Counted from the stretch's first letter, positions 38,210 through 46,687 are shown. The stretch is 64,000 bases of DNA from an uncultured Clostridia bacterium (GCA_904419075.1 CAJFQM010000008.1:1-64000); one strand, 5' to 3'. The notes: generated by a model not told the origin, from the sequence alone. Program-made: numbers and translations.

Positions 38210-38238
38210 TTGACAATTCTTCGAAAAGGAGGTATAAT
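38210..38238 (+). promoter_or_regulatory. Sigma-A promoter for tRNA-Ser
   Basis: TTGACA (38210-38215), a 17-bp spacer and TATAAT (38233-38238), 17 bases before the mature 5' end. Confidence 0.85.
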
Positions 38239-38255
38239 AAAAATTGAAAGGATAT

Positions 38256-38344
38256 GGAGTGTTATCGAAGCGGTCATAACGAGGCGGTCTTGAAAACCGT
38301 TTGGGCGCAAGTCCACGGGGGTTCGAATCCCTCACACTCCGCCA
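38256..38344 (+). tRNA. tRNA-Ser (anticodon UGA), CCA encoded
   Basis: The acceptor stem GGAGTGT pairs with ACACTCC, with discriminator G and encoded CCA at 38342-38344. The anticodon loop CTTGAAA places TGA at 38291-38293. A long variable arm (about 38301-38316) typical of serine tRNAs precedes the T arm with TTCGAAT. It reads UCA and, by wobble, other UCN codons. Confidence 0.95.
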
Positions 38345-38367
38345 AATGAAGCGGAAAATACCGCGTT

Positions 38368-38401
38368 AAAGCCGCAAAGAAGTAACGTTGCGGCTTTTTT
38401 T
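38368..38401 (+). terminator. Terminator after tRNA-Ser
   Basis: AAAGCCGCAA (38368-38377) pairs with TTGCGGCTTT (38388-38397), followed by more T. It isolates the tRNA from the mrr-like gene. Confidence 0.85.
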
Positions 38402-38429
38402 ATTGAAAATGATTTTATCGAGGTGGAAA

Positions 38430-39347
38430 ATGGCGATCCCTACCTATGAAAAATTTATGTTTCCCGTTTTGAAAATTTTGTCCGACGGACAGGTAAAATC
38501 AAAGAAGGAAATTGCCGGCGCGATTATAAAATATTTTCGTTTTACGGAGCAAGATTTAAGCGAGACGCTGCCCTCGCAGGCGCAGTTGACTTATTTTAAC
38601 AGGATGAGTTGGGCGATTACATATTTGAAAAAAGCGGGATTATTGATAAGCCCTGCCAGAGCTTGTTTTCAGATTACAGAAGAAGGAAAAAGTATCGTTG
38701 AACACAATGTTAAGGATTTGGACTCAAAATATTTGAGGAGATATGAGTCCTTTCTCGAATTTGAAAATTTGTCTCACAGGCAGGAAAAAAACAACAGAAC
38801 GGGAGAGGATGTTCGGGATACCACGACTCCGCTCGAAAATATTATCAACAGTTATGAACTGATTAAAAAGGACGTATGCGACGAAATACTCGCAAAAATT
38901 CTGGAACAATCTTCGGATTTCTTCGAACAATTGGTCGTGGATTTAGTGGTTGCCATGGGGTATGGCGGCAGTGTCGAGGACGCAGGGAAAGCAACCAAAA
39001 AAACGGGAGATGAAGGTATCGACGGAATTATCAAGCAGGATAAGCTGGGATTGGACAATATCTATCTGCAAGCCAAGCGTTGGCAGAAAGGAAATGTTGT
39101 GGGAAGACCTGAAATTCATAAATTCATAGGCGCTTTGGCGGGGTAAGGTGCTCGTAAAGGTATTTTCATAACCACTTCGGGCTTTACAAAAGAGGCTTTG
39201 GAATATAAGCCTCGCAATGAGACTTCGATTATCTTGATCGACGGACAAAAACTCGTGGATTTGATGTACGAATATAATATCGGGGTTACCGTGGAAAAGC
39301 GTTTTGAAATAAAACGCCTGGATAACGATTATTTCGATTCGATATGA
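38430..39347 (+). pseudogene. mrr: Mrr-type (type IV) restriction endonuclease with an in-frame stop
   Basis: From ATG 38430 (GAGGTGGAAA upstream) the frame encodes an Mrr_N winged helix (MAIPTYEKFMFPVLKILSDG to about residue 95) and the catalytic domain: FEQLVVDLVVAMGYGG, then GDEGIDGIIKQDKLGLD and IYLQAKRW, the PD-(D/E)xK-like D...QxK site. At 39144-39146 TAA replaces what should be a Gln codon in the GALAGQGA stretch. The same frame continues for 66 family-like residues (GARKGIFITTSGFTKEALEY, later IILIDGQKLVDLM) to TGA 39345-39347. The whole would be about 305 residues. Mrr cuts DNA carrying foreign methylation. The gene is more AT-rich than its neighbours and follows a tRNA, suggesting acquisition. 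The truncated enzyme is probably inactive unless the stop is read through. Confidence 0.88.
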
Positions 39348-39494
39348 TTTATCCCGATTATAATATTCGTTACAGTTTTATATCCTTTTCGTTTTGAACG
39401 TCGTTTCGGTAAACGTTTTTGAATATTTTGCCTGAAATCATATTTTATATTCGTATTTTTTGGTAAACCCTGACAAAACGACAAAATTCCTATA

Positions 39495-39534
39495 AACAGC
39501 CGCGGAAAATCTTCAAAAGCCGCGGCTGTTTTTT
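39495..39534 (+). terminator. Terminator after the mrr-like gene
   Basis: AACAGCCGCGG (39495-39505) pairs with CCGCGGCTGTT (39520-39530), then TTTTT. Confidence 0.85.
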
Positions 39535-39628
39535 GCCGTTTACGCCTGTATTTCTTCGTTTTTCAGCCTCCGAAAGTTTTTCTTCCGCCTTACTCGTTCT
39601 CTGTGACAAATATTTTTTTGAAAAACTC

Positions 39629-39657
39629 TTGACAAAGGGGAATTTTTGTGTTATATT
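39629..39657 (+). promoter_or_regulatory. Sigma-A promoter for the YtrA-like operon
   Basis: TTGACA (39629-39634), a 17-bp spacer and TATATT (39652-39657). Confidence 0.75.
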
Positions 39658-39660
39658 TAA

Positions 39661-39677
39661 TACAGATAGTACAGATA
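39661..39677 (+). promoter_or_regulatory. Candidate operator: direct repeat TACAGATA
   Basis: TACAGATA occurs at 39661-39668 and 39670-39677, nine bases apart, immediately downstream of the -10. This is a likely autoregulatory site for the GntR-type repressor encoded next. Confidence 0.45.
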
Positions 39678-39699
39678 ATGCAAAAAGGGAAAGAAGTAA

Positions 39700-40053
39700 A
39701 TGAAAATCCGACTGACGGGAAAACAAAACGTATACGCAAATATTGTTTCCGAGTATGAGAAGCTCATTCGTTTGGGAGCGATTAAGTACGGAGAAAAATT
39801 GCCTTCCTGTCGAGCCTTGGCGCTGGAATTGGGAATCAATCCCAACACCGTGGAGCGCGCGTATTCGGAGTTGGAGAAGGAAGGCTATATCCGTATTTTG
39901 CCGAAGAAGGGTGCGTACGCGGACTATACGGACGCGGGGCAGAAGGAGCGCATAGAGGAATTGAGGGTACAGCTTGAAAATTTTCGGCGGGCGGGATATA
40001 CGCGCGAGGAGATGGAAGCGACGCTCGACGAGGTGTATTCAAAAGAGCCGTGA
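39700..40053 (+). CDS. GntR-family transcriptional regulator (YtrA subfamily)
   Basis: A 117-residue protein. The winged helix-turn-helix spans about 10-75: VYANIVSEYEKLIRLGAIKY, EKLPSCRALALELGINPNTVERAYSELEKEGY. A short C-terminal dimerisation helix of about 40 residues replaces the large effector domain, as in YtrA-type regulators. These are usually encoded first in operons with an ABC transporter, which is the case here. In Bacillus, YtrA represses its own operon and responds to cell-wall antibiotics. The ribosome site is AAAGGGAAAGAAG. Confidence 0.93.
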   Translation: MKIRLTGKQNVYANIVSEYEKLIRLGAIKYGEKLPSCRALALELGINPNTVERAYSELEKEGYIRILPKKGAYADYTDAGQKERIEELRVQLENFRRAGYTREEMEATLDEVYSKEP

Positions 40054-40196
40054 AAGGCGGACGGGAAAAAAGTTGACGCGTCGGAGCATATGCGGGCTTG
40101 CGCATGTTTTCCGAAACGCTTGCTTTTCAAAGAGAATGAGGGCGAGTTTTCATAAACTCGAACAGACTCTGTTGACGGGGAGGTCAGGTGATAGAA

Positions 40197-41075
40197 ATGA
40201 TAGAGATCAGAGGATTGACAAAGAGATACGGAAAGATAGCCGTATTAAAAGACGTGGGGCTGGACATCGGGGACGGGTCGGTGTTTGGGCTGGTAGGAAT
40301 CAACGGCGCGGGAAAATCGACGCTGTTAAGGCTGATGTCGGGCGTACTGAAAGCGGACGAAGGGGAAATTTTGATTGACGGCGAAAGCGTGTACGAAAAC
40401 GAGAACGCCAAGAAAAAGCTCTTTTTTCTTCCCGACGATCCCTTTTATACGCCCAATCTGAGCAGTAACGGCTTAGCGGAGCTGTATAAGACTTTTTATA
40501 ATTTCGACGAGGGGCGATACTTAGAATATTTGGAGAAATTCAAGCTCAACCCGAAAGCTCCGATACGCAACTTTTCCAAGGGAATGAAACGGCAGGTATT
40601 CGTTTCGCTGGCGCTGGCGGTGAAGCCGAAATATCTGCTTTTGGACGAAGCATTTGACGGTCTGGACCCGCTCGCGCGTCTGGTATTCAAGCGCGGAGTC
40701 ATCGACCTCGTGGAGGAGACGGGCACGGCGGTAATCATATCCAGCCATTCCCTGCGCGAGCTCGAAGACATTTGCGACAGCTACGGACTTTTGGACCATC
40801 AGACGATTACCTGTTCGGGGGAAATCGAAGCGGACTTGAATAAAATCCATAAATTCCAGGCGGCATACGACGAGGAGATCGACGAAGAAATGCTTGGGTT
40901 CGACTGCCTGTCCTTTAACCGAACGGGTCGGGTTGTACGAATCGTGGCGCGGGGGAACGCGGAGGAAATCGAGGCGAAACTTCGGGCGCTGAATCCGCTG
41001 TTTATCGAAGAAATTCCCGTCGATTTCGAGGAACTTTTCTCGTGTGAAGTGGAAAGCAGGGGGTATCTGAAATGA
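40197..41075 (+). CDS. ABC transporter ATP-binding protein
   Basis: A 292-residue ATPase. Walker A is GINGAGKSTLLRL near residue 35. The signature region is degenerate: NFSKGMKRQVFVSLALAVKP. Walker B follows as YLLLDEAFDGLDPLAR, and the H-loop as VIISSHSLRELEDIC. ATG 40197 is used, with AGGTGA five bases upstream; GTG 40188 is the alternative. The C-terminal 80 residues form an extra domain. It pairs with the permease directly downstream (ATGA overlap) and the YtrA-like repressor upstream. Confidence 0.93.
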   Translation: MIEIRGLTKRYGKIAVLKDVGLDIGDGSVFGLVGINGAGKSTLLRLMSGVLKADEGEILIDGESVYENENAKKKLFFLPDDPFYTPNLSSNGLAELYKTFYNFDEGRYLEYLEKFKLNPKAPIRNFSKGMKRQVFVSLALAVKPKYLLLDEAFDGLDPLARLVFKRGVIDLVEETGTAVIISSHSLRELEDICDSYGLLDHQTITCSGEIEADLNKIHKFQAAYDEEIDEEMLGFDCLSFNRTGRVVRIVARGNAEEIEAKLRALNPLFIEEIPVDFEELFSCEVESRGYLK

Positions 41076-42172
41076 AACGCTACTTTATTTACGAACTCAG
41101 AAAGAATTTTTGGCCGCTGGTGATTCTGACTGTGATTTCGGCGGGTTTGTACCTCGTCACGCTTTCTTATTTCAAGCCCGTCTCCCGATACGGGGAGAAT
41201 TCCGTAGTCATCAACACCCCGCCCCTTCAAACGGTCATGACAGAACTTTGTATTCTCTGCATCGTCGCTCCGATTCTCATGTACTCCTTCAAAATGAACA
41301 AGCGGAGCGTGGACGCGTTTTATTCCCTGCCGATTAAGCGGGAAAAAATTTACCTCGTCAAAACCTTGGTGGGACTTCTTCTCGTGCTTATCCCGTATAC
41401 GCTTTCGTATTGGCTGGGCTTTTTGTCCGTTGTCGTCCGCGAAAATCATTATCATCTTGTCTATTTCGTCTCGGGATATTTTTTGAGCGCCTTTCTCGCG
41501 GTGTGCCTGTACGGAGTCAACGCCTTCGCGTTCTCCCGCGCCAACCGCATCGTGGACGGAATCGTATTCATGGTCTTTTATACGTTCATTCTCTGCCTGT
41601 TCGTGGGGCTTTTGAGCGGCTTTTTCCCGAAACTCAACGATAAAGTGAATGTGAGAAATTATATTATCTATTCCGTACTTTTCGGCTGGGCGGATGATAT
41701 TTCCCGCCTGATTGCGGGAAAAGAGATATATAACACCCTGATAACGCCGACGAAAATTTTCGTTCCCGCGCTGTCGGGCGCGGTCTGTTATGCCTTGCTC
41801 TTTTCCCTCGTACGCTTTGAAAAGAGCGAAGATTCGGAGCAGAACTCCGATACTTGGTTCGGCTATAAGACCATGATTCCCGCCTATACCGTTCTGATGA
41901 CCGCTTTGTGGGGCGGAGACCTTTTATCCTATGCTCTGATCATTGTCGGAGCGATCATTCTCAGTATCGTCTATACCCGAAAATTCCTGTTCGGCTGGAA
42001 GCAGTGGCTGACGATTGCCGTCGCTTTTGCTGTCGGGATCGGCTGTTATTTCCTCATAGATTATATTCGAGGACTTCCGACCGAACCGCCGCAATATCCC
42101 GAATACGGTAGGCCTGCTTACGGCTCTGTTGACGATTTTACCGAGGTCGTTTCTTCCAATCCCTGTCGGTAA
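41072..42172 (+). CDS. ABC transporter permease
   Basis: A 366-residue membrane protein with about eight to ten hydrophobic segments. The first is LVILTVISAGLYLVTLSYF; a stretch FYSLPIKREKIYLVKTLVGLLLVLIPYTL is typical of ABC-2-like permeases of YtrC/YtrF type. A hydrophilic C-terminal tail of about 30 residues follows. The cargo is unknown; related systems act in antibiotic stress or acetoin use in Bacillus. It overlaps the ATPase gene by ATGA. Confidence 0.9.
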   Translation: MKRYFIYELRKNFWPLVILTVISAGLYLVTLSYFKPVSRYGENSVVINTPPLQTVMTELCILCIVAPILMYSFKMNKRSVDAFYSLPIKREKIYLVKTLVGLLLVLIPYTLSYWLGFLSVVVRENHYHLVYFVSGYFLSAFLAVCLYGVNAFAFSRANRIVDGIVFMVFYTFILCLFVGLLSGFFPKLNDKVNVRNYIIYSVLFGWADDISRLIAGKEIYNTLITPTKIFVPALSGAVCYALLFSLVRFEKSEDSEQNSDTWFGYKTMIPAYTVLMTALWGGDLLSYALIIVGAIILSIVYTRKFLFGWKQWLTIAVAFAVGIGCYFLIDYIRGLPTEPPQYPEYGRPAYGSVDDFTEVVSSNPCR

Positions 42173-42309
42173 CTTTACCTCCGTGATTTTTTCAAGTTTT
42201 TGCCGACGTTCCCGCTTAAATCCCCGTTAATCTTTCTGCCGCCTTTTTGTCGGCATGATGTAAAATAGGGGAGACTGTTTTCGGCTTGCCGATTCCGCTC
42301 AATAAAATA

Positions 42310-42334
42310 CCCCCGCCGCAAAAAGCGGCGGGGG
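42310..42334 (-). terminator. Terminator after the ABC-F gene
   Basis: A perfect 10-bp stem CCCCCGCCGC (42310-42319) with GCGGCGGGGG (42325-42334) and a 5-base loop. On the minus strand it is followed by TATTTTATT. Confidence 0.85.
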
Positions 42335-42339
42335 ATTCT

Positions 42340-44229
42340 TCAATCTATCAGCGTTTCATATTCTTCATATAAGCCGTCCAAAAGGTTTTTGACCTCTTCC
42401 AGCCTTGCGCATTTTTCTTTGAGCAGCTCGTAATTCCCCGCGATTTCGGGCAGTGCGAGCTGAGAATTGATTTCGGCTTCCTCCGTTTCGAGCGCGGAGA
42501 TTTCTTCCTCGATTTGTTTGACGCGCAGCCGTTTTTTCGTTTCGGCGGCGCGTTCTTCTTTTGTGCGGTATCCGCTCTCTTTGGGCTTTGCTTCCGCGGC
42601 CTTTTGGGGGGCGGGACGTTCCCCGCCGTCTTTTAAGGCGGCTTTGAAAGCGTTGTATTCGTCGTAAGTTCCCTTGAATTCGACGGCTTTTCCGTCGGAA
42701 AGTTCGACGATTTTCCCCGCCAGAGCCTGAATGAAATATCGGTCGTGGGAGACGAACAAGATCGTCCCGTCGAACGCTTTGAGCGCGTCTTCGAGACTTT
42801 CCCGCGCGGGCAGGTCGAGGTGATTGGTCGGCTCGTCGAGGATGAGGAAGTTCCCGTTTTCGCACTCGAATACCGCCAGCGCGAGCTTTGCCCGTTCCCC
42901 GCCCGAGAGCATGCGCACTTTTTTGTCCATGTCGCCCGCGTCGAGCTTCGCCTGCGCGAGGATATTTCTCACTTTGGTCTGATCCCATAAGACATGGCGT
43001 TCCCAAAGTTCGCCAAGCACGGTATTTTCGGGATTGAGATTGGCGTTTTCCTGATCGTAGTAAGCGACTTTCACGAAGCGCCCGATTTTGACGGCGGGAT
43101 TTTTGTTTTTGACGATTTCTTTGACGAGCGTGGATTTTCCCGTGCCGTTGTCTCCGACGACGGCGCACTTTTCCCCGCGTGTAAGTGCAAAGGAAGCGTT
43201 TTCGAGCAAGACCTTTTCTCCCGCGGCGAGCCTGAGGTCGGAAACTTCCAGCACCTTTTCATAGGGTTTTTCGGCGTAGGAAAAGGAAAAGCGGGGCGGA
43301 GAGGGCGGCAGAGGCGGTCTTTCGATGCGTTCCATTTTTTCCAGCTTTTTCACGCGGCTGAGCGCGGATTTCGCGGTCGTGGCGCGCACTAAATTTTTGT
43401 CCACATAGTCCTGTAAATGTGCGATTTCTTCCTGTTGCTTTTCGTATTCTTTTAAGATTCGGGCATTTTTTTCCGCTTTTAAGAGCTTGTATTTCGTATA
43501 GTTTCCCTTAAAGACGGACAGAGTTCCCCGTTCCAGCTCATAAATTTCCCTTACGAGACGGTCGAGGAAATAGCGGTCGTGGGAGACGGTGAGGATGGCG
43601 CCCTTGAAGGAAGAGAGATAATCTTCCAGCCAGAACAGAGTTTTGATGTCGAGATGATTGGTCGGCTCGTCGAGAATGAGCAGTTCGGGCTCTTCCAGAA
43701 GCAGCCTGCATAATTTGAGCCGCGTCTTTTCCCCGCCCGACATGGTGGAAACGGGCTGAGAAAAGGAGTCGGAAAATCCCATGCCGTTGAGGACGGTGCG
43801 GATTTTGATTTCGTAGTGATAGCTGTCGCGCGCGGCGATTTGCTTGGTTAAGGCGTCGTACCTTGCGGAGAGCGCGCGGTACTCGGCGGAGCCTTCCTCC
43901 GCGCGCGCGATTTTTGCTTCCGTTTCGCGGAGCGCGTCGATCGCGCGGATATCCTCCCGAAATACGGAGCGCATTTCCTCGAAGGCGGTGTTTTCGCTGT
44001 CGTAGCCGCCCGTTTGGGCGAGGTAGCCGATCCGACAGCCGTTCTTTTTGAACAGCGCCCCGCTTTCGGGTTCGAGTTCGGAGAGAATGAGTCGGATCAG
44101 GGTGGTTTTCCCCTCTCCGTTCGGGCCGATGAGCCCGACCCTGTCCCCCTCGGACAGGGTAAAGGAAATATTTTCGAGCAGGGGCGCGCCTGCGAAGCCG
44201 AAGGATAGATTTTCGGCGGAAATGAGCAT
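42340..44229 (-). CDS. ABC-F family ribosome-associated ATPase
   Basis: A 629-residue soluble protein with two ABC domains and no membrane part. Domain 1: GPNGEGKTTLIRL, MSGGEKTRLKLCRLLLEEPE, LLILDEPTNHLD. Domain 2: VGDNGTGKSTLVKE, LSGGERAKLALAVF, FLILDEPTNHLD. The charged linker at about 240-300 (P-site tRNA interaction motif region) and a C-terminal coiled coil (about 560-629) resemble YdiF/Uup-type members. ABC-F proteins act on the ribosome, in translation quality control or antibiotic protection; which applies here is unclear. GGGAGGAAAG precedes ATG 44229. Confidence 0.95.
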   Translation of the reverse strand: MLISAENLSFGFAGAPLLENISFTLSEGDRVGLIGPNGEGKTTLIRLILSELEPESGALFKKNGCRIGYLAQTGGYDSENTAFEEMRSVFREDIRAIDALRETEAKIARAEEGSAEYRALSARYDALTKQIAARDSYHYEIKIRTVLNGMGFSDSFSQPVSTMSGGEKTRLKLCRLLLEEPELLILDEPTNHLDIKTLFWLEDYLSSFKGAILTVSHDRYFLDRLVREIYELERGTLSVFKGNYTKYKLLKAEKNARILKEYEKQQEEIAHLQDYVDKNLVRATTAKSALSRVKKLEKMERIERPPLPPSPPRFSFSYAEKPYEKVLEVSDLRLAAGEKVLLENASFALTRGEKCAVVGDNGTGKSTLVKEIVKNKNPAVKIGRFVKVAYYDQENANLNPENTVLGELWERHVLWDQTKVRNILAQAKLDAGDMDKKVRMLSGGERAKLALAVFECENGNFLILDEPTNHLDLPARESLEDALKAFDGTILFVSHDRYFIQALAGKIVELSDGKAVEFKGTYDEYNAFKAALKDGGERPAPQKAAEAKPKESGYRTKEERAAETKKRLRVKQIEEEISALETEEAEINSQLALPEIAGNYELLKEKCARLEEVKNLLDGLYEEYETLID

Positions 44230-44272
44230 TTTTTCTTTCCTCCCGTGTTTGATTTGCGCATTTTTGCGCAGA

Positions 44273-44413
44273 ATGAAGGGTATGAAGTATCAGGATAAAT
44301 TGGAGCGAATCCGCGCTCTCGAAGCGGAACTTTCCTTTGCCGACCCGACGCGCGCGGCAAAGCTCACGCGCGAGCTCGTCCGCCTGAAAGCGGAGGTTTT
44401 TCGCGGCAGCTGA
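44273..44413 (+). CDS. Possible small protein of 46 residues
   Basis: ATG 44273 (or 44282) opens a frame reading MKGMKYQDKLERIRALEAEL followed by SFADPTRAAKLTRELVRLKA, predicted as two charged helices of a coiled hairpin. It lies divergently from the ABC-F gene, in a gap otherwise empty. No good ribosome site exists (AAGGG directly abuts the second ATG), so expression is doubtful. The composition is coding-like. Confidence 0.3.
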   Translation: MKGMKYQDKLERIRALEAELSFADPTRAAKLTRELVRLKAEVFRGS

Positions 44414-44463
44414 TTGCCCGCCGTTTGTTGTTTTCCGTCAGCGGTAATGTCCGCCGCTTTCCC

Positions 44464-45333
44464 TCAATAATCCCATTTCGGGATATAGCTTTCCCCCGAC
44501 GAGGAGCGTTTTTGGATAAATAAGTTTTTGATTCCCAAGGCGAAGGCCTCTTCCTCGACTCTCTCGTATTCCCGCGCGGTGACGGGTCTTTTTAGCTCGG
44601 GGAACTTGTCGATTTTCCCGAAGGGGGTATATTGGCTCATGAGGCTCAGATATGCGCTTTCGGGCATATGGTTTTTGAACCATTTGAGGAGGGAGATCGA
44701 ATCGCTCGTTCCGAGGGGCATGACGAGGTGGCGGACGATGACGCCCGACAGCATTTTCCCTTCTCCGTCGAAGGAGAGGGGCTTTTCTGCCATGAATAAA
44801 AGGGCGCGGCTCGCCTTCTCAAAGTAATCCTTCCGCCCCGTGTAGCGCTCGGAAAGGAAAGGGGAGAAAAATTTCAGATCGGGGAGCCAGATGTCGATAT
44901 ACGGCTCTATCATGGCGAGCGTCTCCGCCTTTTCGTAGCCGCCCGAATTGTATACGACGGGAATTTTCGGCCTGTAAATTTCAAAGGCTGCGATGAGGTA
45001 GGGGACGACGTGGGACGGGGTGACGAGGGAGATGTTGTCCGCGCCCGCAGCTTCCAATTCGCGGAAAATGTCGGCGAGTTCCCGCGGCGTGACGTCCTTA
45101 CCCCGCTGCGCGTGGGAGACTTCGTAATTTTGGCAGAATACGCAGCGGAGATTGCACCCGCAGAAAAAAATCGTGCCGCTTCCCTTTTTGAAGGAAATGC
45201 ACGGTTCTTCGAAGGGGTGGAGGTAATATTTTGCGATTTTGAGGCCCCGAACGCCGCAGGCGCCCGCGCCGATTAAGCGGTTTGCCCCGCATTCGACGGG
45301 ACAGAGCCGACAGCTTTTCAAGAGGTTGTCCAT
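44464..45333 (-). CDS. Radical SAM protein of the PflX (COG1313) type
   Basis: A 289-residue protein. The N-terminal SCRLCPVECGAN and GACGV give four extra cysteines near residues 8-27. The SAM cluster motif CNLRCVFCQN (CxxxCxxC) is near 60. YIDIWLPDLKFFSP and RHLVMPLGTSDS are typical later strands. COG1313 proteins resemble pyruvate formate-lyase activating enzymes, but their substrates are unknown. ATG 45333 has no Shine-Dalgarno and lies eight bases after a TATAAT, so it appears leaderless; upstream frames lack ribosome sites. Confidence 0.9.
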   Translation of the reverse strand: MDNLLKSCRLCPVECGANRLIGAGACGVRGLKIAKYYLHPFEEPCISFKKGSGTIFFCGCNLRCVFCQNYEVSHAQRGKDVTPRELADIFRELEAAGADNISLVTPSHVVPYLIAAFEIYRPKIPVVYNSGGYEKAETLAMIEPYIDIWLPDLKFFSPFLSERYTGRKDYFEKASRALLFMAEKPLSFDGEGKMLSGVIVRHLVMPLGTSDSISLLKWFKNHMPESAYLSLMSQYTPFGKIDKFPELKRPVTAREYERVEEEAFALGIKNLFIQKRSSSGESYIPKWDY

Positions 45334-45340
45334 GCCGTTT

Positions 45341-45369
45341 ATTATAGCATGCGGGAAAAAATTTTGCAA
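45341..45369 (-). promoter_or_regulatory. Sigma-A promoter giving a near-leaderless PflX-like mRNA
   Basis: On the minus strand, TTGCAA (45364-45369), a 17-bp spacer and TATAAT (45341-45346). The usual +1 position is one base before ATG 45333. Confidence 0.75.
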
Positions 45370-45394
45370 GCGCATAAAGCGGCATAGGAATAAG

Positions 45395-45423
45395 TTGACA
45401 AAATCCTGAAAAAGCGGTATAAT
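45395..45423 (+). promoter_or_regulatory. Sigma-A promoter for metK-bioY
   Basis: TTGACA (45395-45400), a 17-bp spacer and TATAAT (45418-45423). The -35 is about 25 bases from the divergent PflX-type promoter. Confidence 0.85.
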
Positions 45424-45430
45424 AAATAGC

Positions 45431-45479
45431 CCCTTGAAATGAAGGGAAAATTCGCCGCAAAATCTTTTCTTGCGGCGAA
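45431..45479 (+). other. Two hairpins in the metK leader
   Basis: CCCTT/AAGGG (45431-45446) and the 10-bp stem TTCGCCGCAA/TTGCGGCGAA (45451-45479) occupy most of the 84-base leader. No T run follows, so it is not a terminator, and the leader is far too short for an S-box. Confidence 0.5.
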
Positions 45480-45507
45480 CAACTATGTTAAAAAGAGGAT
45501 TTTTTAC

Positions 45508-46677
45508 ATGAAAAAGTTTTTTACCAGCGAAAGCGTCACGGAAGGGCACCCCGATAAGGTGTGCGACCGTATCTCGGACGGGATACTCGACGCGATTTTA
45601 ACTCAGGACCCCATGGCGCGCACGGCAATCGAGTGCTGCGCGGCGTACGACCTTCTGCTCATCATGGGCGAGGTGACGACGAGCGCGAAAGTGGACTATG
45701 AACGGACGGCGCGGGAGGTCATTCAAAAAATCGGCTATAATTTCGGCACTTTTTCTTTCGATAAATGCAAAGTAATCGTGGCCGTGCACGAGCAGTCCCC
45801 CGATATAGCGATGGGGGTAGACGCGTCGTATGAAAAGAAGTCGAAGAAGGACTCGGGCAGCGAGGAGGACACGCTGGGCGCGGGCGACCAGGGCATGATG
45901 TTCGGTTATGCCTGTCGGGAGACGGAGGAGCTCATGCCGTTGCCCATCATGCTTTCGCATAAACTTGCGATGCGCCTTTCGGAGGTGAGAAAGAGCGGGC
46001 TTTTGCCCTATCTCCGTCCGGACGGCAAGACGCAGGTGACGGTGGAATACGAGGATAAGCGCGCGGTGCGCGTGGACGCGGTGGTGGTTTCTTCCCAGCA
46101 CGACAGGGAAGTTTCGCAGGAGCGGCTCCGCGCGGACATTCGGAAATACGTGGTGGACGAAGTGATTCCCGCGGAATTTCTAGACGCGGACACGAAATTT
46201 TACATAAATCCGACGGGGCGTTTTGAGATCGGCGGCCCTGAGGGGGATTCGGGACTGACGGGGCGCAAGATTATCGTAGATACGTACGGCGGGCGCTGTG
46301 CGCACGGCGGCGGAGCCTTTTCGGGCAAAGACTGCACGAAGGTGGACAGGAGCGCGACGTATTTTTGTCGGTATATCGCCAAGAATTTGGTGGCGGCGGG
46401 ACTTGCGGACGAGGTAGAGATACAGGTGGCGTACGCCATCGGCGTGGCGAACCCCGTTTCGGTGTTCGTGGACAGCTTCGGAACGGGCAAACTTCCCGAC
46501 GATAGACTTGCGGAAATCATTAAAAAGGAATTTGACCTTCGTCCCTATGCGATTATCAGGAAGCTGGGGCTTCGCCGTCCGATTTATTCGGAGACGGCGG
46601 CATACGGACATTTCGGGCGTGCGGGACTTCCTTGGGAAGCGACCGACCGCGCGGAGGACTTGAAAAAATATCTTTGA
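45508..46677 (+). CDS. metK: S-adenosylmethionine synthase
   Basis: A 389-residue enzyme making SAM from methionine and ATP. Seen: [19 protein letters not shown] (His of ATP site), the mobile-loop hexapeptide region with [12 protein letters not shown], and [23 protein letters not shown], the glycine-rich P-loop-like stretch [12 protein letters not shown] 45508 follows AAGAGG. bioY follows after 10 bases. The leader contains hairpins but no recognisable SAM riboswitch. Confidence 0.98.
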   Translation: MKKFFTSESVTEGHPDKVCDRISDGILDAILTQDPMARTAIECCAAYDLLLIMGEVTTSAKVDYERTAREVIQKIGYNFGTFSFDKCKVIVAVHEQSPDIAMGVDASYEKKSKKDSGSEEDTLGAGDQGMMFGYACRETEELMPLPIMLSHKLAMRLSEVRKSGLLPYLRPDGKTQVTVEYEDKRAVRVDAVVVSSQHDREVSQERLRADIRKYVVDEVIPAEFLDADTKFYINPTGRFEIGGPEGDSGLTGRKIIVDTYGGRCAHGGGAFSGKDCTKVDRSATYFCRYIAKNLVAAGLADEVEIQVAYAIGVANPVSVFVDSFGTGKLPDDRLAEIIKKEFDLRPYAIIRKLGLRRPIYSETAAYGHFGRAGLPWEATDRAEDLKKYL

Positions 46678-46687
46678 GGAAAGAAGA

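Larger units (their letters stand above)
39348..39699. other. Intergenic region between mrr and the ABC regulator
   Basis: 352 AT-rich bases. They hold a terminator, the regulator's promoter and a direct repeat, each listed separately. Otherwise I see no ORF with a ribosome site and no copy of the tRNA-Ser 3' end that would mark an island boundary. Confidence 0.6.

Noticed and set aside
38256-39347. tRNA-bounded genomic island or prophage
   Set aside because: There is no integrase, no duplicated attachment sequence and only one foreign-looking gene.
45424-45507. SAM riboswitch in the metK leader
   Set aside because: At 84 bases it is too short for an S-box. The conserved junction and expression-platform terminator are absent.
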